The notes under the pieces were generated by a model. That model worked only from the letters and a program-made list of their open reading frames with translations. It searched no databases and was not told the origin of the DNA. A stretch of DNA of 64,000 bases from Siphonodentalium dalli (lineage: Eukaryota; Mollusca; Scaphopoda; Gadilida; Siphonodentaliidae). The DNA lies in assembly GCA_032622095.1 (NCBI GenBank), contig CP136069.1:167890394-167954393 (forward strand), given 5' to 3'. Position 1 is the stretch's first letter; each line of letters opens with the position of its first letter. Positions 31,750-48,082 of this stretch are shown here, one piece after another. The position numbers were made by a program, and so were the translations under genes.

Positions 31750-31900
31750 AGTGGCCACAATTTCTACATTTCTCAACCGATTCATAAAATTCACTCATAA
31801 TGACACTCAGTACATCTTATAGATACTTCACAACAATTTTGGTTCAAATCAGCGACAAAAAAAATTGACAAATTTTGACCCCCTCCCTAGGGCGGACAAA
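31750..31900. repeat. Internal degenerate duplicate within monomer A
   Basis: ACATTTCTCAACCGATTCAT...TTATAGATAC...ACAAATTTTGACCCCC here parallels ACATTTCTCAACCGATTTAC...CTATAGATAC...GCAAATTTTTTGCCCCC at 30667-30790. Monomer A is therefore an old dimer: two related halves diverged, then amplified together. Confidence 0.75.
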
Positions 31901-32625
31901 TTTCATTGGATCTTGGTCAAAATTTCACCATTTCATCTTCTCTCTATAGATAAGACGCTCACATAAACCAAATCCAGTTTATATGCGTCGTCTAGGAGGA
32001 GATAGAGTAAAAAGCACTTTCTCCTCAATTGATGTATGAATACAATTTTCGATGGTCTGTAACTTGGACATTTCTCAACCGATTTACAAAATTCTTTCAG
32101 GAGGATCATTAGTACGTCCTATAGATACACGACAGTAAAAATAGTTGAAATCATCGCAAAAAAAAAATTGCAAATTTTTTGCCCCCACCCAAACCCCAAA
32201 AATATAAGGCCGTCCCTGTTCAAAACTTTTTTTCGTATCAAGTTGCTAATGATTAACTGCATAGAAGATCTCAAATCTGGATACCTTGCATGCCATAGCC
32301 AGACACAGGATATGAAATAAATCGAGTTTTGCGAACCATGGGCGACAACTCTGTGGCGAAAGCGCGGACATAAATTGTAATGCATTTACCCAATAGGGCA
32401 TAATGAGGTGTACATATGGTCCATATTTGGAGTCTCTGCTGCTCATACTTTTCGAGATACAGCATCCCCATTTTTTCACAAAAGGGGAGATAACTCTGTA
32501 AATCAAGGGCGGACAATATCCTATATAGTCTATTGACCTAGAATTAGTATAGGTCTATATACGTACGAAATTCCATATCTCTATATATTGTACTTCCAAA
32601 GATAAATGAGTTACAAATTTGCTAA

Positions 32626-32657
<32 letters not shown>

Positions 32658-34027
32658 TTGGAAAAAAATAAAAAATTGAATAACAATATACTTCCATATT
32701 AAAATATGGAAGTATAATAAGGGAATCGCGCGAAATTGTTTGGTATGTCGATAGTATGGTTTATTGACATTTCTGTGTTCAGTTTGAACGTTCTGGTGTG
32801 ACCTCCACCCATGCCTCGAAATTTGGTGACGTCGATAGAAAAGTCGCCATATCTCGGCCAATTTTTGAGATATCTAGCTAATTTTTGCGTCATTGTGTTC
32901 GTATTTGATGCCCCTATAATATTTACCTGGGTTTTGGTGAGGTATTGTGCCGATATTTTATAATGTAGGCCAATATGTATGTTGTTCTGTTCATACTTTT
33001 CGAATATTTCTCGCCTCTATCGACATAATACGGCAAGTAGGTAATCGTTTAGAAGTACTAGAAATTCCCCATCGAATGACACCAAACACGTGACGATTGG
33101 TTGAAGGAATTTAAATTCATAGTGCATTTTCTGTAAACTTGAAAAAAATGAAGTGGCCACAATTTCTACATTTCTCAACCGATTCATAAAATTCACTCAT
33201 AATGACACTCAGTACATCTTATAGATACTTCACAACAATTTTGGTTCAAATCAGCGACAAAAAAAATTGACAAATTTTGACCCCCTCCCTAGGGCGGACA
33301 AATTTCATTGGATCTTGGTCAAAATTTCACCATTTCATCTTCTCTCTATAGATAAGACGCTCACATAAACCAAATCCAGTTTATATGCGTCGTCTAGGAG
33401 GAGATAGAGTAAAAAGCACTTTCTCCTCAATTGATGTATGAATACAATTTTCGATGGTCTGTAACTTGGACATTTCTCAACCGATTTACAAAATTCTTTC
33501 AGGAGGATCATTAGTACGTCCTATAGATACACGACAGTAAAAATAGTTGAAATCATCGCAAAAAAAAAATTGCAAATTTTTTGCCCCCACCCAAACCCCA
33601 AAAATATAAGGCCGTCCCTGTTCAAAACTTTTTTTCGTATCAAGTTGCTAATGATTAACTGCATAGAAGATCTCAAATCTGGATACCTTGCATGCCATAG
33701 CCAGACACAGGATATGAAATAAATCGAGTTTTGCGAACCATGGGCGACAACTCTGTGGCGAAAGCGCGGACATAAATTGTAATGCATTTACCCAATAGGG
33801 CATAATGAGGTGTACATATGGTCCATATTTGGAGTCTCTGCTGCTCATACTTTTCGAGATACAGCATCCCCATTTTTTCACAAAAGGGGAGATAACTCTG
33901 TAAATCAAGGGCGGACAATATCCTATATAGTCTATTGACCTAGAATTAGTATAGGTCTATATACGTACGAAATTCCATATCTCTATATATTGTACTTCCA
34001 AAGATAAATGAGTTACAAATTTGCTAA

Positions 34028-34059
<32 letters not shown>

Positions 34060-35430
34060 TTGGAAAAAAATAAAAAATTGAATAACAATATACTTCCATA
34101 TTAAAATATGGAAGTATAATAAGGGAATCGCGCGAAATTGTTTGGTATGTCGATAGTATGGTTTATTGACATTTCTGTGTTCAGTTTGAACGTTCTGGTG
34201 TGACCTCCACCCATGCCTCGAAATTTGGTGACGTCGATAGAAAAGTCGCCATATCTCGGCCAATTTTTGAGATATCTAGCTAATTTTTGCGTCATTGTGT
34301 TCGTATTTGATGCCCCTATAATATTTACCTGGGTTTTGGTGAGGTATTGTGCCGATATTTTATAATGTAGGCCAATATGTATGTTGTTCTGTTCATACTT
34401 TTCGAATATTTCTCGCCTCTATCGACATAATACGGCAAGTAGGTAATCGTTTAGAAGTACTAGAAATTCCCCATCGAATGACACCAAACACGTGACGATT
34501 GGTTGAAGGAATTTAAATTCATAGTGCATTTTCTGTAAACTTGAAAAAAATGAAGTGGCCACAATTTCTACATTTCTCAACCGATTCATAAAATTCACTC
34601 ATAATGACACTCAGTACATCTTATAGATACTTCACAACAATTTTGGTTCAAATCAGCGACAAAAAAAATTGACAAATTTTGACCCCCCTCCCTAGGGCGG
34701 ACAAATTTCATTGGATCTTGGTCAAAATTTCACCATTTCATCTTCTCTCTATAGATAAGACGCTCACATAAACCAAATCCAGTTTATATGCGTCGTCTAG
34801 GAGGAGATAGAGTAAAAAGCACTTTCTCCTCAATTGATGTATGAATACAATTTTCGATGGTCTGTAACTTGGACATTTCTCAACCGATTTACAAAATTCT
34901 TTCAGGAGGATCATTAGTACGTCCTATAGATACACGACAGTAAAAATAGTTGAAATCATCGCAAAAAAAAAATTGCAAATTTTTTGCCCCCACCCAAACC
35001 CCAAAAATATAAGGCCGTCCCTGTTCAAAACTTTTTTTCGTATCAAGTTGCTAATGATTAACTGCATAGAAGATCTCAAATCTGGATACCTTGCATGCCA
35101 TAGCCAGACACAGGATATGAAATAAATCGAGTTTTGCGAACCATGGGCGACAACTCTGTGGCGAAAGCGCGGACATAAATTGTAATGCATTTACCCAATA
35201 GGGCATAATGAGGTGTACATATGGTCCATATTTGGAGTCTCTGCTGCTCATACTTTTCGAGATACAGCATCCCCATTTTTTCACAAAAGGGGAGATAACT
35301 CTGTAAATCAAGGGCGGACAATATCCTATATAGTCTATTGACCTAGAATTAGTATAGGTCTATATACGTACGAAATTCCATATCTCTATATATTGTACTT
35401 CCAAAGATAAATGAGTTACAAATTTGCTAA

Positions 35431-35462
<32 letters not shown>

Positions 35463-36832
35463 TTGGAAAAAAATAAAAAATTGAATAACAATATACTTCC
35501 ATATTAAAATATGGAAGTATAATAAGGGAATCGCGCGAAATTGTTTGGTATGTCGATAGTATGGTTTATTGACATTTCTGTGTTCAGTTTGAACGTTCTG
35601 GTGTGACCTCCACCCATGCCTCGAAATTTGGTGACGTCGATAGAAAAGTCGCCATATCTCGGCCAATTTTTGAGATATTTAGCTAATTTTTGCGTCATTG
35701 TGTTCGTATTTGATGCCCCTATAATATTTACCTGGGTTTTGGTGAGGTATTGTGCCGATATTTTATAATGTAGGCCAATATGTATGTTGTTCTGTTCATA
35801 CTTTTCGAATATTTCTCGCCTCTATCGACATAATACGGCAAGTAGGTAATCGTTTAGAAGTACTAGAAATTCCCCATCGAATGACACCAAACACGTGACG
35901 ATTGGTTGAAGGAATTTAAATTCATAGTGCATTTTCTGTAAACTTGAAAAAAATGAAGTGGCCACAATTTCTACATTTCTCAACCGATTCATAAAATTCA
36001 CTCATAATGACACTCAGTACATCTTATAGATACTTCACAACAATTTTGGTTCAAATCAGCGACAAAAAAAATTGACAAATTTTGACCCCCTCCCTAGGGC
36101 GGACAAATTTCATTGGATCTTGGTCAAAATTTCACCATTTCATCTTCTCTCTATAGATAAGACGCTCACATAAACCAAATCCAGTTTATATGCGTCGTCT
36201 AGGAGGAGATAGAGTAAAAAGCACTTTCTCCTCAATTGATGTATGAATACAATTTTCGATGGTCTGTAACTTGGACATTTCTCAACCGATTTACAAAATT
36301 CTTTCAGGAGGATCATTAGTACGTCCTATAGATACACGACAGTAAAAATAGTTGAAATCATCGCAAAAAAAAAATTGCAAATTTTTTGCCCCCACCCAAA
36401 CCCCAAAAATATAAGGCCGTCCCTGTTCAAAACTTTTTTTCGTATCAAGTTGCTAATGATTAACTGCATAGAAGATCTCAAATCTGGATACCTTGCATGC
36501 CATAGCCAGACACAGGATATGAAATAAATCGAGTTTTGCGAACCATGGGCGACAACTCTGTGGCGAAAGCGCGGACATAAATTGTAATGCATTTACCCAA
36601 TAGGGCATAATGAGGTGTACATATGGTCCATATTTGGAGTCTCTGCTGCTCATACTTTTCGAGATACAGCATCCCCATTTTTTCACAAAAGGGGAGATAA
36701 CTCTGTAAATCAAGGGCGGACAATATCCTATATAGTCTATTGACCTAGAATTAGTATAGGTCTATATACGTACGAAATTCCATATCTCTATATATTGTAC
36801 TTCCAAAGATAAATGAGTTACAAATTTGCTAA

Positions 36833-36864
<32 letters not shown>

Positions 36865-38234
36865 TTGGAAAAAAATAAAAAATTGAATAACAATATACTT
36901 CCATATTAAAATATGGAAGTATAATAAGGGAATCGCGCGAAATTGTTTGGTATGTCGATAGTATGGTTTATTGACATTTCTGTGTTCAGTTTGAACGTTC
37001 TGGTGTGACCTCCACCCATGCCTCGAAATTTGGTGACGTCGATAGAAAAGTCGCCATATCTCGGCCAATTTTTGAGATATCTAGCTAATTTTTGCGTCAT
37101 TGTGTTCGTATTTGATGCCCCTATAATATTTACCTGGGTTTTGGTGAGGTATTGTGCCGATATTTTATAATGTAGGCCAATATGTATGTTGTTCTGTTCA
37201 TACTTTTCGAATATTTCTCGCCTCTATCGACATAATACGGCAAGTAGGTAATCGTTTAGAAGTACTAGAAATTCCCCATCGAATGACACCAAACACGTGA
37301 CGATTGGTTGAAGGAATTTAAATTCATAGTGCATTTTCTGTAAACTTGAAAAAAATGAAGTGGCCACAATTTCTACATTTCTCAACCGATTCATAAAATT
37401 CACTCATAATGACACTCAGTACATCTTATAGATACTTCACAACAATTTTGGTTCAAATCAGCGACAAAAAAAATTGACAAATTTTGACCCCCTCCCTAGG
37501 GCGGACAAATTTCATTGGATCTTGGTCAAAATTTCACCATTTCATCTTCTCTCTATAGATAAGACGCTCACATAAACCAAATCCAGTTTATATGCGTCGT
37601 CTAGGAGGAGATAGAGTAAAAAGCACTTTCTCCTCAATTGATGTATGAATACAATTTTCGATGGTCTGTAACTTGGACATTTCTCAACCGATTTACAAAA
37701 TTCTTTCAGGAGGATCATTAGTACGTCCTATAGATACACGACAGTAAAAATAGTTGAAATCATCGCAAAAAAAAAATTGCAAATTTTTTGCCCCCACCCA
37801 AACCCCAAAAATATAAGGCCGTCCCTGTTCAAAACTTTTTTTCGTATCAAGTTGCTAATGATTAACTGCATAGAAGATCTCAAATCTGGATACCTTGCAT
37901 GCCATAGCCAGACACAGGATATGAAATAAATCGAGTTTTGCGAACCATGGGCGACAACTCTGTGGCGAAAGCGCGGACATAAATTGTAATGCATTTACCC
38001 AATAGGGCATAATGAGGTGTACATATGGTCCATATTTGGAGTCTCTGCTGCTCATACTTTTCGAGATACAGCATCCCCATTTTTTCACAAAAGGGGAGAT
38101 AACTCTGTAAATCAAGGGCGGACAATATCCTATATAGTCTATTGACCTAGAATTAGTATAGGTCTATATACGTACGAAATTCCATATCTCTATATATTGT
38201 ACTTCCAAAGATAAATGAGTTACAAATTTGCTAA

Positions 38235-38266
<32 letters not shown>

Positions 38267-39636
38267 TTGGAAAAAAATAAAAAATTGAATAACAATATAC
38301 TTCCATATTAAAATATGGAAGTATAATAAGGGAATCGCGCGAAATTGTTTGGTATGTCGATAGTATGGTTTATTGACATTTCTGTGTTCAGTTTGAACGT
38401 TCTGGTGTGACCTCCACCCATGCCTCGAAATTTGGTGACGTCGATAGAAAAGTCGCCATATCTCGGCCAATTTTTGAGATATCTAGCTAATTTTTGCGTC
38501 ATTGTGTTCGTATTTGATGCCCCTATAATATTTACCTGGGTTTTGGTGAGGTATTGTGCCGATATTTTATAATGTAGGCCAATATGTATGTTGTTCTGTT
38601 CATACTTTTCGAATATTTCTCGCCTCTATCGACATAATACGGCAAGTAGGTAATCGTTTAGAAGTACTAGAAATTCCCCATCGAATGACACCAAACACGT
38701 GACGATTGGTTGAAGGAATTTAAATTCATAGTGCATTTTCTGTAAACTTGAAAAAAATGAAGTGGCCACAATTTCTACATTTCTCAACCGATTCATAAAA
38801 TTCACTCATAATGACACTCAGTACATCTTATAGATACTTCACAACAATTTTGGTTCAAATCAGCGACAAAAAAAATTGACAAATTTTGACCCCCTCCCTA
38901 GGGCGGACAAATTTCATTGGATCTTGGTCAAAATTTCACCATTTCATCTTCTCTCTATAGATAAGACGCTCACATAAACCAAATCCAGTTTATATGCGTC
39001 GTCTAGGAGGAGATAGAGTAAAAAGCACTTTCTCCTCAATTGATGTATGAATACAATTTTCGATGGTCTGTAACTTGGACATTTCTCAACCGATTTACAA
39101 AATTCTTTCAGGAGGATCATTAGTACGTCCTATAGATACACGACAGTAAAAATAGTTGAAATCATCGCAAAAAAAAAATTGCAAATTTTTTGCCCCCACC
39201 CAAACCCCAAAAATATAAGGCCGTCCCTGTTCAAAACTTTTTTTCGTATCAAGTTGCTAATGATTAACTGCATAGAAGATCTCAAATCTGGATACCTTGC
39301 ATGCCATAGCCAGACACAGGATATGAAATAAATCGAGTTTTGCGAACCATGGGCGACAACTCTGTGGCGAAAGCGCGGACATAAATTGTAATGCATTTAC
39401 CCAATAGGGCATAATGAGGTGTACATATGGTCCATATTTGGAGTCTCTGCTGCTCATACTTTTCGAGATACAGCATCCCCATTTTTTCACAAAAGGGGAG
39501 ATAACTCTGTAAATCAAGGGCGGACAATATCCTATATAGTCTATTGACCTAGAATTAGTATAGGTCTATATACGTACGAAATTCCATATCTCTATATATT
39601 GTACTTCCAAAGATAAATGAGTTACAAATTTGCTAA

Positions 39637-39668
<32 letters not shown>

Positions 39669-41038
39669 TTGGAAAAAAATAAAAAATTGAATAACAATAT
39701 ACTTCCATATTAAAATATGGAAGTATAATAAGGGAATCGCGCGAAATTGTTTGGTATGTCGATAGTATGGTTTATTGACATTTCTGTGTTCAGTTTGAAC
39801 GTTCTGGTGTGACCTCCACCCATGCCTCGAAATTTGGTGACGTCGATAGAAAAGTCGCCATATCTCGGCCAATTTTTGAGATATCTAGCTAATTTTTGCG
39901 TCATTGTGTTCGTATTTGATGCCCCTATAATATTTACCTGGGTTTTGGTGAGGTATTGTGCCGATATTTTATAATGTAGGCCAATATGTATGTTGTTCTG
40001 TTCATACTTTTCGAATATTTCTCGCCTCTATCGACATAATACGGCAAGTAGGTAATCGTTTAGAAGTACTAGAAATTCCCCATCGAATGACACCAAACAC
40101 GTGACGATTGGTTGAAGGAATTTAAATTCATAGTGCATTTTCTGTAAACTTGAAAAAAATGAAGTGGCCACAATTTCTACATTTCTCAACCGATTCATAA
40201 AATTCACTCATAATGACACTCAGTACATCTTATAGATACTTCACAACAATTTTGGTTCAAATCAGCGACAAAAAAAATTGACAAATTTTGACCCCCTCCC
40301 TAGGGCGGACAAATTTCATTGGATCTTGGTCAAAATTTCACCATTTCATCTTCTCTCTATAGATAAGACGCTCACATAAACCAAATCCAGTTTATATGCG
40401 TCGTCTAGGAGGAGATAGAGTAAAAAGCACTTTCTCCTCAATTGATGTATGAATACAATTTTCGATGGTCTGTAACTTGGACATTTCTCAACCGATTTAC
40501 AAAATTCTTTCAGGAGGATCATTAGTACGTCCTATAGATACACGACAGTAAAAATAGTTGAAATCATCGCAAAAAAAAAATTGCAAATTTTTTGCCCCCA
40601 CCCAAACCCCAAAAATATAAGGCCGTCCCTGTTCAAAACTTTTTTTCGTATCAAGTTGCTAATGATTAACTGCATAGAAGATCTCAAATCTGGATACCTT
40701 GCATGCCATAGCCAGACACAGGATATGAAATAAATCGAGTTTTGCGAACCATGGGCGACAACTCTGTGGCGAAAGCGCGGACATAAATTGTAATGCATTT
40801 ACCCAATAGGGCATAATGAGGTGTACATATGGTCCATATTTGGAGTCTCTGCTGCTCATACTTTTCGAGATACAGCATCCCCATTTTTTCACAAAAGGGG
40901 AGATAACTCTGTAAATCAAGGGCGGACAATATCCTATATAGTCTATTGACCTAGAATTAGTATAGGTCTATATACGTACGAAATTCCATATCTCTATATA
41001 TTGTACTTCCAAAGATAAATGAGTTACAAATTTGCTAA

Positions 41039-41070
<32 letters not shown>

Positions 41071-42440
41071 TTGGAAAAAAATAAAAAATTGAATAACAAT
41101 ATACTTCCATATTAAAATATGGAAGTATAATAAGGGAATCGCGCGAAATTGTTTGGTATGTCGATAGTATGGTTTATTGACATTTCTGTGTTCAGTTTGA
41201 ACGTTCTGGTGTGACCTCCACCCATGCCTCGAAATTTGGTGACGTCGATAGAAAAGTCGCCATATCTCGGCCAATTTTTGAGATATCTAGCTAATTTTTG
41301 CGTCATTGTGTTCGTATTTGATGCCCCTATAATATTTACCTGGGTTTTGGTGAGGTATTGTGCCGATATTTTATAATGTAGGCCAATATGTATGTTGTTC
41401 TGTTCATACTTTTCGAATATTTCTCGCCTCTATCGACATAATACGGCAAGTAGGTAATCGTTTAGAAGTACTAGAAATTCCCCATCGAATGACACCAAAC
41501 ACGTGACGATTGGTTGAAGGAATTTAAATTCATAGTGCATTTTCTGTAAACTTGAAAAAAATGAAGTGGCCACAATTTCTACATTTCTCAACCGATTCAT
41601 AAAATTCACTCATAATGACACTCAGTACATCTTATAGATACTTCACAACAATTTTGGTTCAAATCAGCGACAAAAAAAATTGACAAATTTTGACCCCCTC
41701 CCTAGGGCGGACAAATTTCATTGGATCTTGGTCAAAATTTCACCATTTCATCTTCTCTCTATAGATAAGACGCTCACATAAACCAAATCCAGTTTATATG
41801 CGTCGTCTAGGAGGAGATAGAGTAAAAAGCACTTTCTCCTCAATTGATGTATGAATACAATTTTCGATGGTCTGTAACTTGGACATTTCTCAACCGATTT
41901 ACAAAATTCTTTCAGGAGGATCATTAGTACGTCCTATAGATACACGACAGTAAAAATAGTTGAAATCATCGCAAAAAAAAAATTGCAAATTTTTTGCCCC
42001 CACCCAAACCCCAAAAATATAAGGCCGTCCCTGTTCAAAACTTTTTTTCGTATCAAGTTGCTAATGATTAACTGCATAGAAGATCTCAAATCTGGATACC
42101 TTGCATGCCATAGCCAGACACAGGATATGAAATAAATCGAGTTTTGCGAACCATGGGCGACAACTCTGTGGCGAAAGCGCGGACATAAATTGTAATGCAT
42201 TTACCCAATAGGGCATAATGAGGTGTACATATGGTCCATATTTGGAGTCTCTGCTGCTCATACTTTTCGAGATACAGCATCCCCATTTTTTCACAAAAGG
42301 GGAGATAACTCTGTAAATCAAGGGCGGACAATATCCTATATAGTCTATTGACCTAGAATTAGTATAGGTCTATATACGTACGAAATTCCATATCTCTATA
42401 TATTGTACTTCCAAAGATAAATGAGTTACAAATTTGCTAA

Positions 42441-42472
<32 letters not shown>

Positions 42473-43842
42473 TTGGAAAAAAATAAAAAATTGAATAACA
42501 ATATACTTCCATATTAAAATATGGAAGTATAATAAGGGAATCGCGCGAAATTGTTTGGTATGTCGATAGTATGGTTTATTGACATTTCTGTGTTCAGTTT
42601 GAACGTTCTGGTGTGACCTCCACCCATGCCTCGAAATTTGGTGACGTCGATAGAAAAGTCGCCATATCTCGGCCAATTTTTGAGATATCTAGCTAATTTT
42701 TGCGTCATTGTGTTCGTATTTGATGCCCCTATAATATTTACCTGGGTTTTGGTGAGGTATTGTGCCGATATTTTATAATGTAGGCCAATATGTATGTTGT
42801 TCTGTTCATACTTTTCGAATATTTCTCGCCTCTATCGACATAATACGGCAAGTAGGTAATCGTTTAGAAGTACTAGAAATTCCCCATCGAATGACACCAA
42901 ACACGTGACGATTGGTTGAAGGAATTTAAATTCATAGTGCATTTTCTGTAAACTTGAAAAAAATGAAGTGGCCACAATTTCTACATTTCTCAACCGATTC
43001 ATAAAATTCACTCATAATGACACTCAGTACATCTTATAGATACTTCACAACAATTTTGGTTCAAATCAGCGACAAAAAAAATTGACAAATTTTGACCCCC
43101 TCCCTAGGGCGGACAAATTTCATTGGATCTTGGTCAAAATTTCACCATTTCATCTTCTCTCTATAGATAAGACGCTCACATAAACCAAATCCAGTTTATA
43201 TGCGTCGTCTAGGAGGAGATAGAGTAAAAAGCACTTTCTCCTCAATTGATGTATGAATACAATTTTCGATGGTCTGTAACTTGGACATTTCTCAACCGAT
43301 TTACAAAATTCTTTCAGGAGGATCATTAGTACGTCCTATAGATACACGACAGTAAAAATAGTTGAAATCATCGCAAAAAAAAAATTGCAAATTTTTTGCC
43401 CCCACCCAAACCCCAAAAATATAAGGCCGTCCCTGTTCAAAACTTTTTTTCGTATCAAGTTGCTAATGATTAACTGCATAGAAGATCTCAAATCTGGATA
43501 CCTTGCATGCCATAGCCAGACACAGGATATGAAATAAATCGAGTTTTGCGAACCATGGGCGACAACTCTGTGGCGAAAGCGCGGACATAAATTGTAATGC
43601 ATTTACCCAATAGGGCATAATGAGGTGTACATATGGTCCATATTTGGAGTCTCTGCTGCTCATACTTTTCGAGATACAGCATCCCCATTTTTTCACAAAA
43701 GGGGAGATAACTCTGTAAATCAAGGGCGGACAATATCCTATATAGTCTATTGACCTAGAATTAGTATAGGTCTATATACGTACGAAATTCCATATCTCTA
43801 TATATTGTACTTCCAAAGATAAATGAGTTACAAATTTGCTAA

Positions 43843-43874
<32 letters not shown>

Positions 43875-45244
43875 TTGGAAAAAAATAAAAAATTGAATAA
43901 CAATATACTTCCATATTAAAATATGGAAGTATAATAAGGGAATCGCGCGAAATTGTTTGGTATGTCGATAGTATGGTTTATTGACATTTCTGTGTTCAGT
44001 TTGAACGTTCTGGTGTGACCTCCACCCATGCCTCGAAATTTGGTGACGTCGATAGAAAAGTCGCCATATCTCGGCCAATTTTTGAGATATCTAGCTAATT
44101 TTTGCGTCATTGTGTTCGTATTTGATGCCCCTATAATATTTACCTGGGTTTTGGTGAGGTATTGTGCCGATATTTTATAATGTAGGCCAATATGTATGTT
44201 GTTCTGTTCATACTTTTCGAATATTTCTCGCCTCTATCGACATAATACGGCAAGTAGGTAATCGTTTAGAAGTACTAGAAATTCCCCATCGAATGACACC
44301 AAACACGTGACGATTGGTTGAAGGAATTTAAATTCATAGTGCATTTTCTGTAAACTTGAAAAAAATGAAGTGGCCACAATTTCTACATTTCTCAACCGAT
44401 TCATAAAATTCACTCATAATGACACTCAGTACATCTTATAGATACTTCACAACAATTTTGGTTCAAATCAGCGACAAAAAAAATTGACAAATTTTGACCC
44501 CCTCCCTAGGGCGGACAAATTTCATTGGATCTTGGTCAAAATTTCACCATTTCATCTTCTCTCTATAGATAAGACGCTCACATAAACCAAATCCAGTTTA
44601 TATGCGTCGTCTAGGAGGAGATAGAGTAAAAAGCACTTTCTCCTCAATTGATGTATGAATACAATTTTCGATGGTCTGTAACTTGGACATTTCTCAACCG
44701 ATTTACAAAATTCTTTCAGGAGGATCATTAGTACGTCCTATAGATACACGACAGTAAAAATAGTTGAAATCATCGCAAAAAAAAAATTGCAAATTTTTTG
44801 CCCCCACCCAAACCCCAAAAATATAAGGCCGTCCCTGTTCAAAACTTTTTTTCGTATCAAGTTGCTAATGATTAACTGCATAGAAGATCTCAAATCTGGA
44901 TACCTTGCATGCCATAGCCAGACACAGGATATGAAATAAATCGAGTTTTGCGAACCATGGGCGACAACTCTGTGGCGAAAGCGCGGACATAAATTGTAAT
45001 GCATTTACCCAATAGGGCATAATGAGGTGTACATATGGTCCATATTTGGAGTCTCTGCTGCTCATACTTTTCGAGATACAGCATCCCCATTTTTTCACAA
45101 AAGGGGAGATAACTCTGTAAATCAAGGGCGGACAATATCCTATATAGTCTATTGACCTAGAATTAGTATAGGTCTATATACGTACGAAATTCCATATCTC
45201 TATATATTGTACTTCCAAAGATAAATGAGTTACAAATTTGCTAA

Positions 45245-45276
<32 letters not shown>

Positions 45277-46646
45277 TTGGAAAAAAATAAAAAATTGAAT
45301 AACAATATACTTCCATATTAAAATATGGAAGTATAATAAGGGAATCGCGCGAAATTGTTTGGTATGTCGATAGTATGGTTTATTGACATTTCTGTGTTCA
45401 GTTTGAACGTTCTGGTGTGACCTCCACCCATGCCTCGAAATTTGGTGACGTCGATAGAAAAGTCGCCATATCTCGGCCAATTTTTGAGATATCTAGCTAA
45501 TTTTTGCGTCATTGTGTTCGTATTTGATGCCCCTATAATATTTACCTGGGTTTTGGTGAGGTATTGTGCCGATATTTTATAATGTAGGCCAATATGTATG
45601 TTGTTCTGTTCATACTTTTCGAATATTTCTCGCCTCTATCGACATAATACGGCAAGTAGGTAATCGTTTAGAAGTACTAGAAATTCCCCATCGAATGACA
45701 CCAAACACGTGACGATTGGTTGAAGGAATTTAAATTCATAGTGCATTTTCTGTAAACTTGAAAAAAATGAAGTGGCCACAATTTCTACATTTCTCAACCG
45801 ATTCATAAAATTCACTCATAATGACACTCAGTACATCTTATAGATACTTCACAACAATTTTGGTTCAAATCAGCGACAAAAAAAATTGACAAATTTTGAC
45901 CCCCTCCCTAGGGCGGACAAATTTCATTGGATCTTGGTCAAAATTTCACCATTTCATCTTCTCTCTATAGATAAGACGCTCACATAAACCAAATCCAGTT
46001 TATATGCGTCGTCTAGGAGGAGATAGAGTAAAAAGCACTTTCTCCTCAATTGATGTATGAATACAATTTTCGATGGTCTGTAACTTGGACATTTCTCAAC
46101 CGATTTACAAAATTCTTTCAGGAGGATCATTAGTACGTCCTATAGATACACGACAGTAAAAATAGTTGAAATCATCGCAAAAAAAAAATTGCAAATTTTT
46201 TGCCCCCACCCAAACCCCAAAAATATAAGGCCGTCCCTGTTCAAAACTTTTTTTCGTATCAAGTTGCTAATGATTAACTGCATAGAAGATCTCAAATCTG
46301 GATACCTTGCATGCCATAGCCAGACACAGGATATGAAAATAAATCGAGTTTTGCGAACCATGGGCGACAACTCTGTGGCGAAAGCGCGGACATAAATTGT
46401 AATGCATTTACCCAATAGGGCATAATGAGGTGTACATATGGTCCATATTTGGAGTCTCTGCTGCTCATACTTTTCGAGATACAGCATCCCCATTTTTTTC
46501 ACAAAAGGGGAGATAACTCTGTAAATCAAGGGCGGACAATATCCTATATAGTCTATTGCTAGAATTAGTATAGGTCTATATACGTACGAAATTCCATATC
46601 TCTATATATTGTACTTCCAAAGATAAATGAGTTACAAATTTGCTAA

Positions 46647-46678
<32 letters not shown>

Positions 46679-48050
46679 TTGGAAAAAAATAAAAAATTGA
46701 ATAACAATATACTTCCATATTAAAATATGGAAGTATAATAAGGGAATCGCGCGAAATTGTTTGGTATGTCGATAGTATGGTTTATTGACATTTCTGTGTT
46801 CAGTTTGAACGTTCTGGTGTGACCTCCACCCATGCCTCGAAATTTGGTGACGTCGATAGAAAAGTCGCCATATCTCGGCCAATTTTTGAGATATCTAGCT
46901 AATTTTTTGCGTCATTGTGTTCGTATTTGATGCCCCTATAATATTTACCTGGGTTTTGGTGAGGTATTGTGCCGATATTTTATAATGTAGGCCAATATGT
47001 ATGTTGTTCTGTTCATACTTTTCGAATATTTCTCGCCTCTATCGACATAATACGGCAAGTAGGTAATCGTTTAGAAGTACTAGAAATTCCCCATCGAATG
47101 ACACCAAACACGTGACGATTGGTTGAAGGAATTTAAATTCATAGTGCATTTTCTGTAAACTTGAAAAAAATGAAGTGGCCACAATTTCTACATTTCTCAA
47201 CCGATTCATAAAATTCACTCATAATGACACTCAGTACATCTTATAGATACTTCACAACAATTTTGGTTCAAATCAGCGACAAAAAAAATTGACAAATTTT
47301 GACCCCCCTCCCTAGGGCGGACAAATTTCATTGGATCTTGGTCAAAATTTCACCATTTCATCTTCTCTCTATAGATAAGACGCTCACATAAACCAAATCC
47401 AGTTTATATGCGTCGTCTAGGAGGAGATAGAGTAAAAAGCACTTTCTCCTCAATTGATGTATGAATACAATTTTCGATGGTCTGTAACTTGGACATTTCT
47501 CAACCGATTTACAAAATTCTTTCAGGAGGATCATTAGTACGTCCTATAGATACACGACAGTAAAAATAGTTGAAATCATCGCAAAAAAAAAATTGCAAAT
47601 TTTTTGCCCCCACCCAAACCCCAAAAATATAAGGCCGTCCCTGTTCAAAACTTTTTTTCGTATCAAGTTGCTAATGATTAACTGCATAGAAGATCTCAAA
47701 TCTGGATACCTTGCATGCCATAGCCAGACACAGGATATGAAATAAATCGAGTTTTGCGAACCATGGGCGACAACTCTGTGGCGAAAGCGCGGACATAAAT
47801 TGTAATGCATTTACCCAATAGGGCATAATGAGGTGTACATATGGTCCATATTTGGAGTCTCTGCTGCTCATACTTTTCGAGATACAGCATCCCCATTTTT
47901 TCACAAAAGGGGAGATAACTCTGTAAATCAAGGGCGGACAATATCCTATATAGTCTATTGACCTAGAATTAGTATAGGTCTATATACGTACGAAATTCCA
48001 TATCTCTATATATTGTACTTCCAAAGATAAATGAGTTACAAATTTGCTAA

Positions 48051-48082
<32 letters not shown>

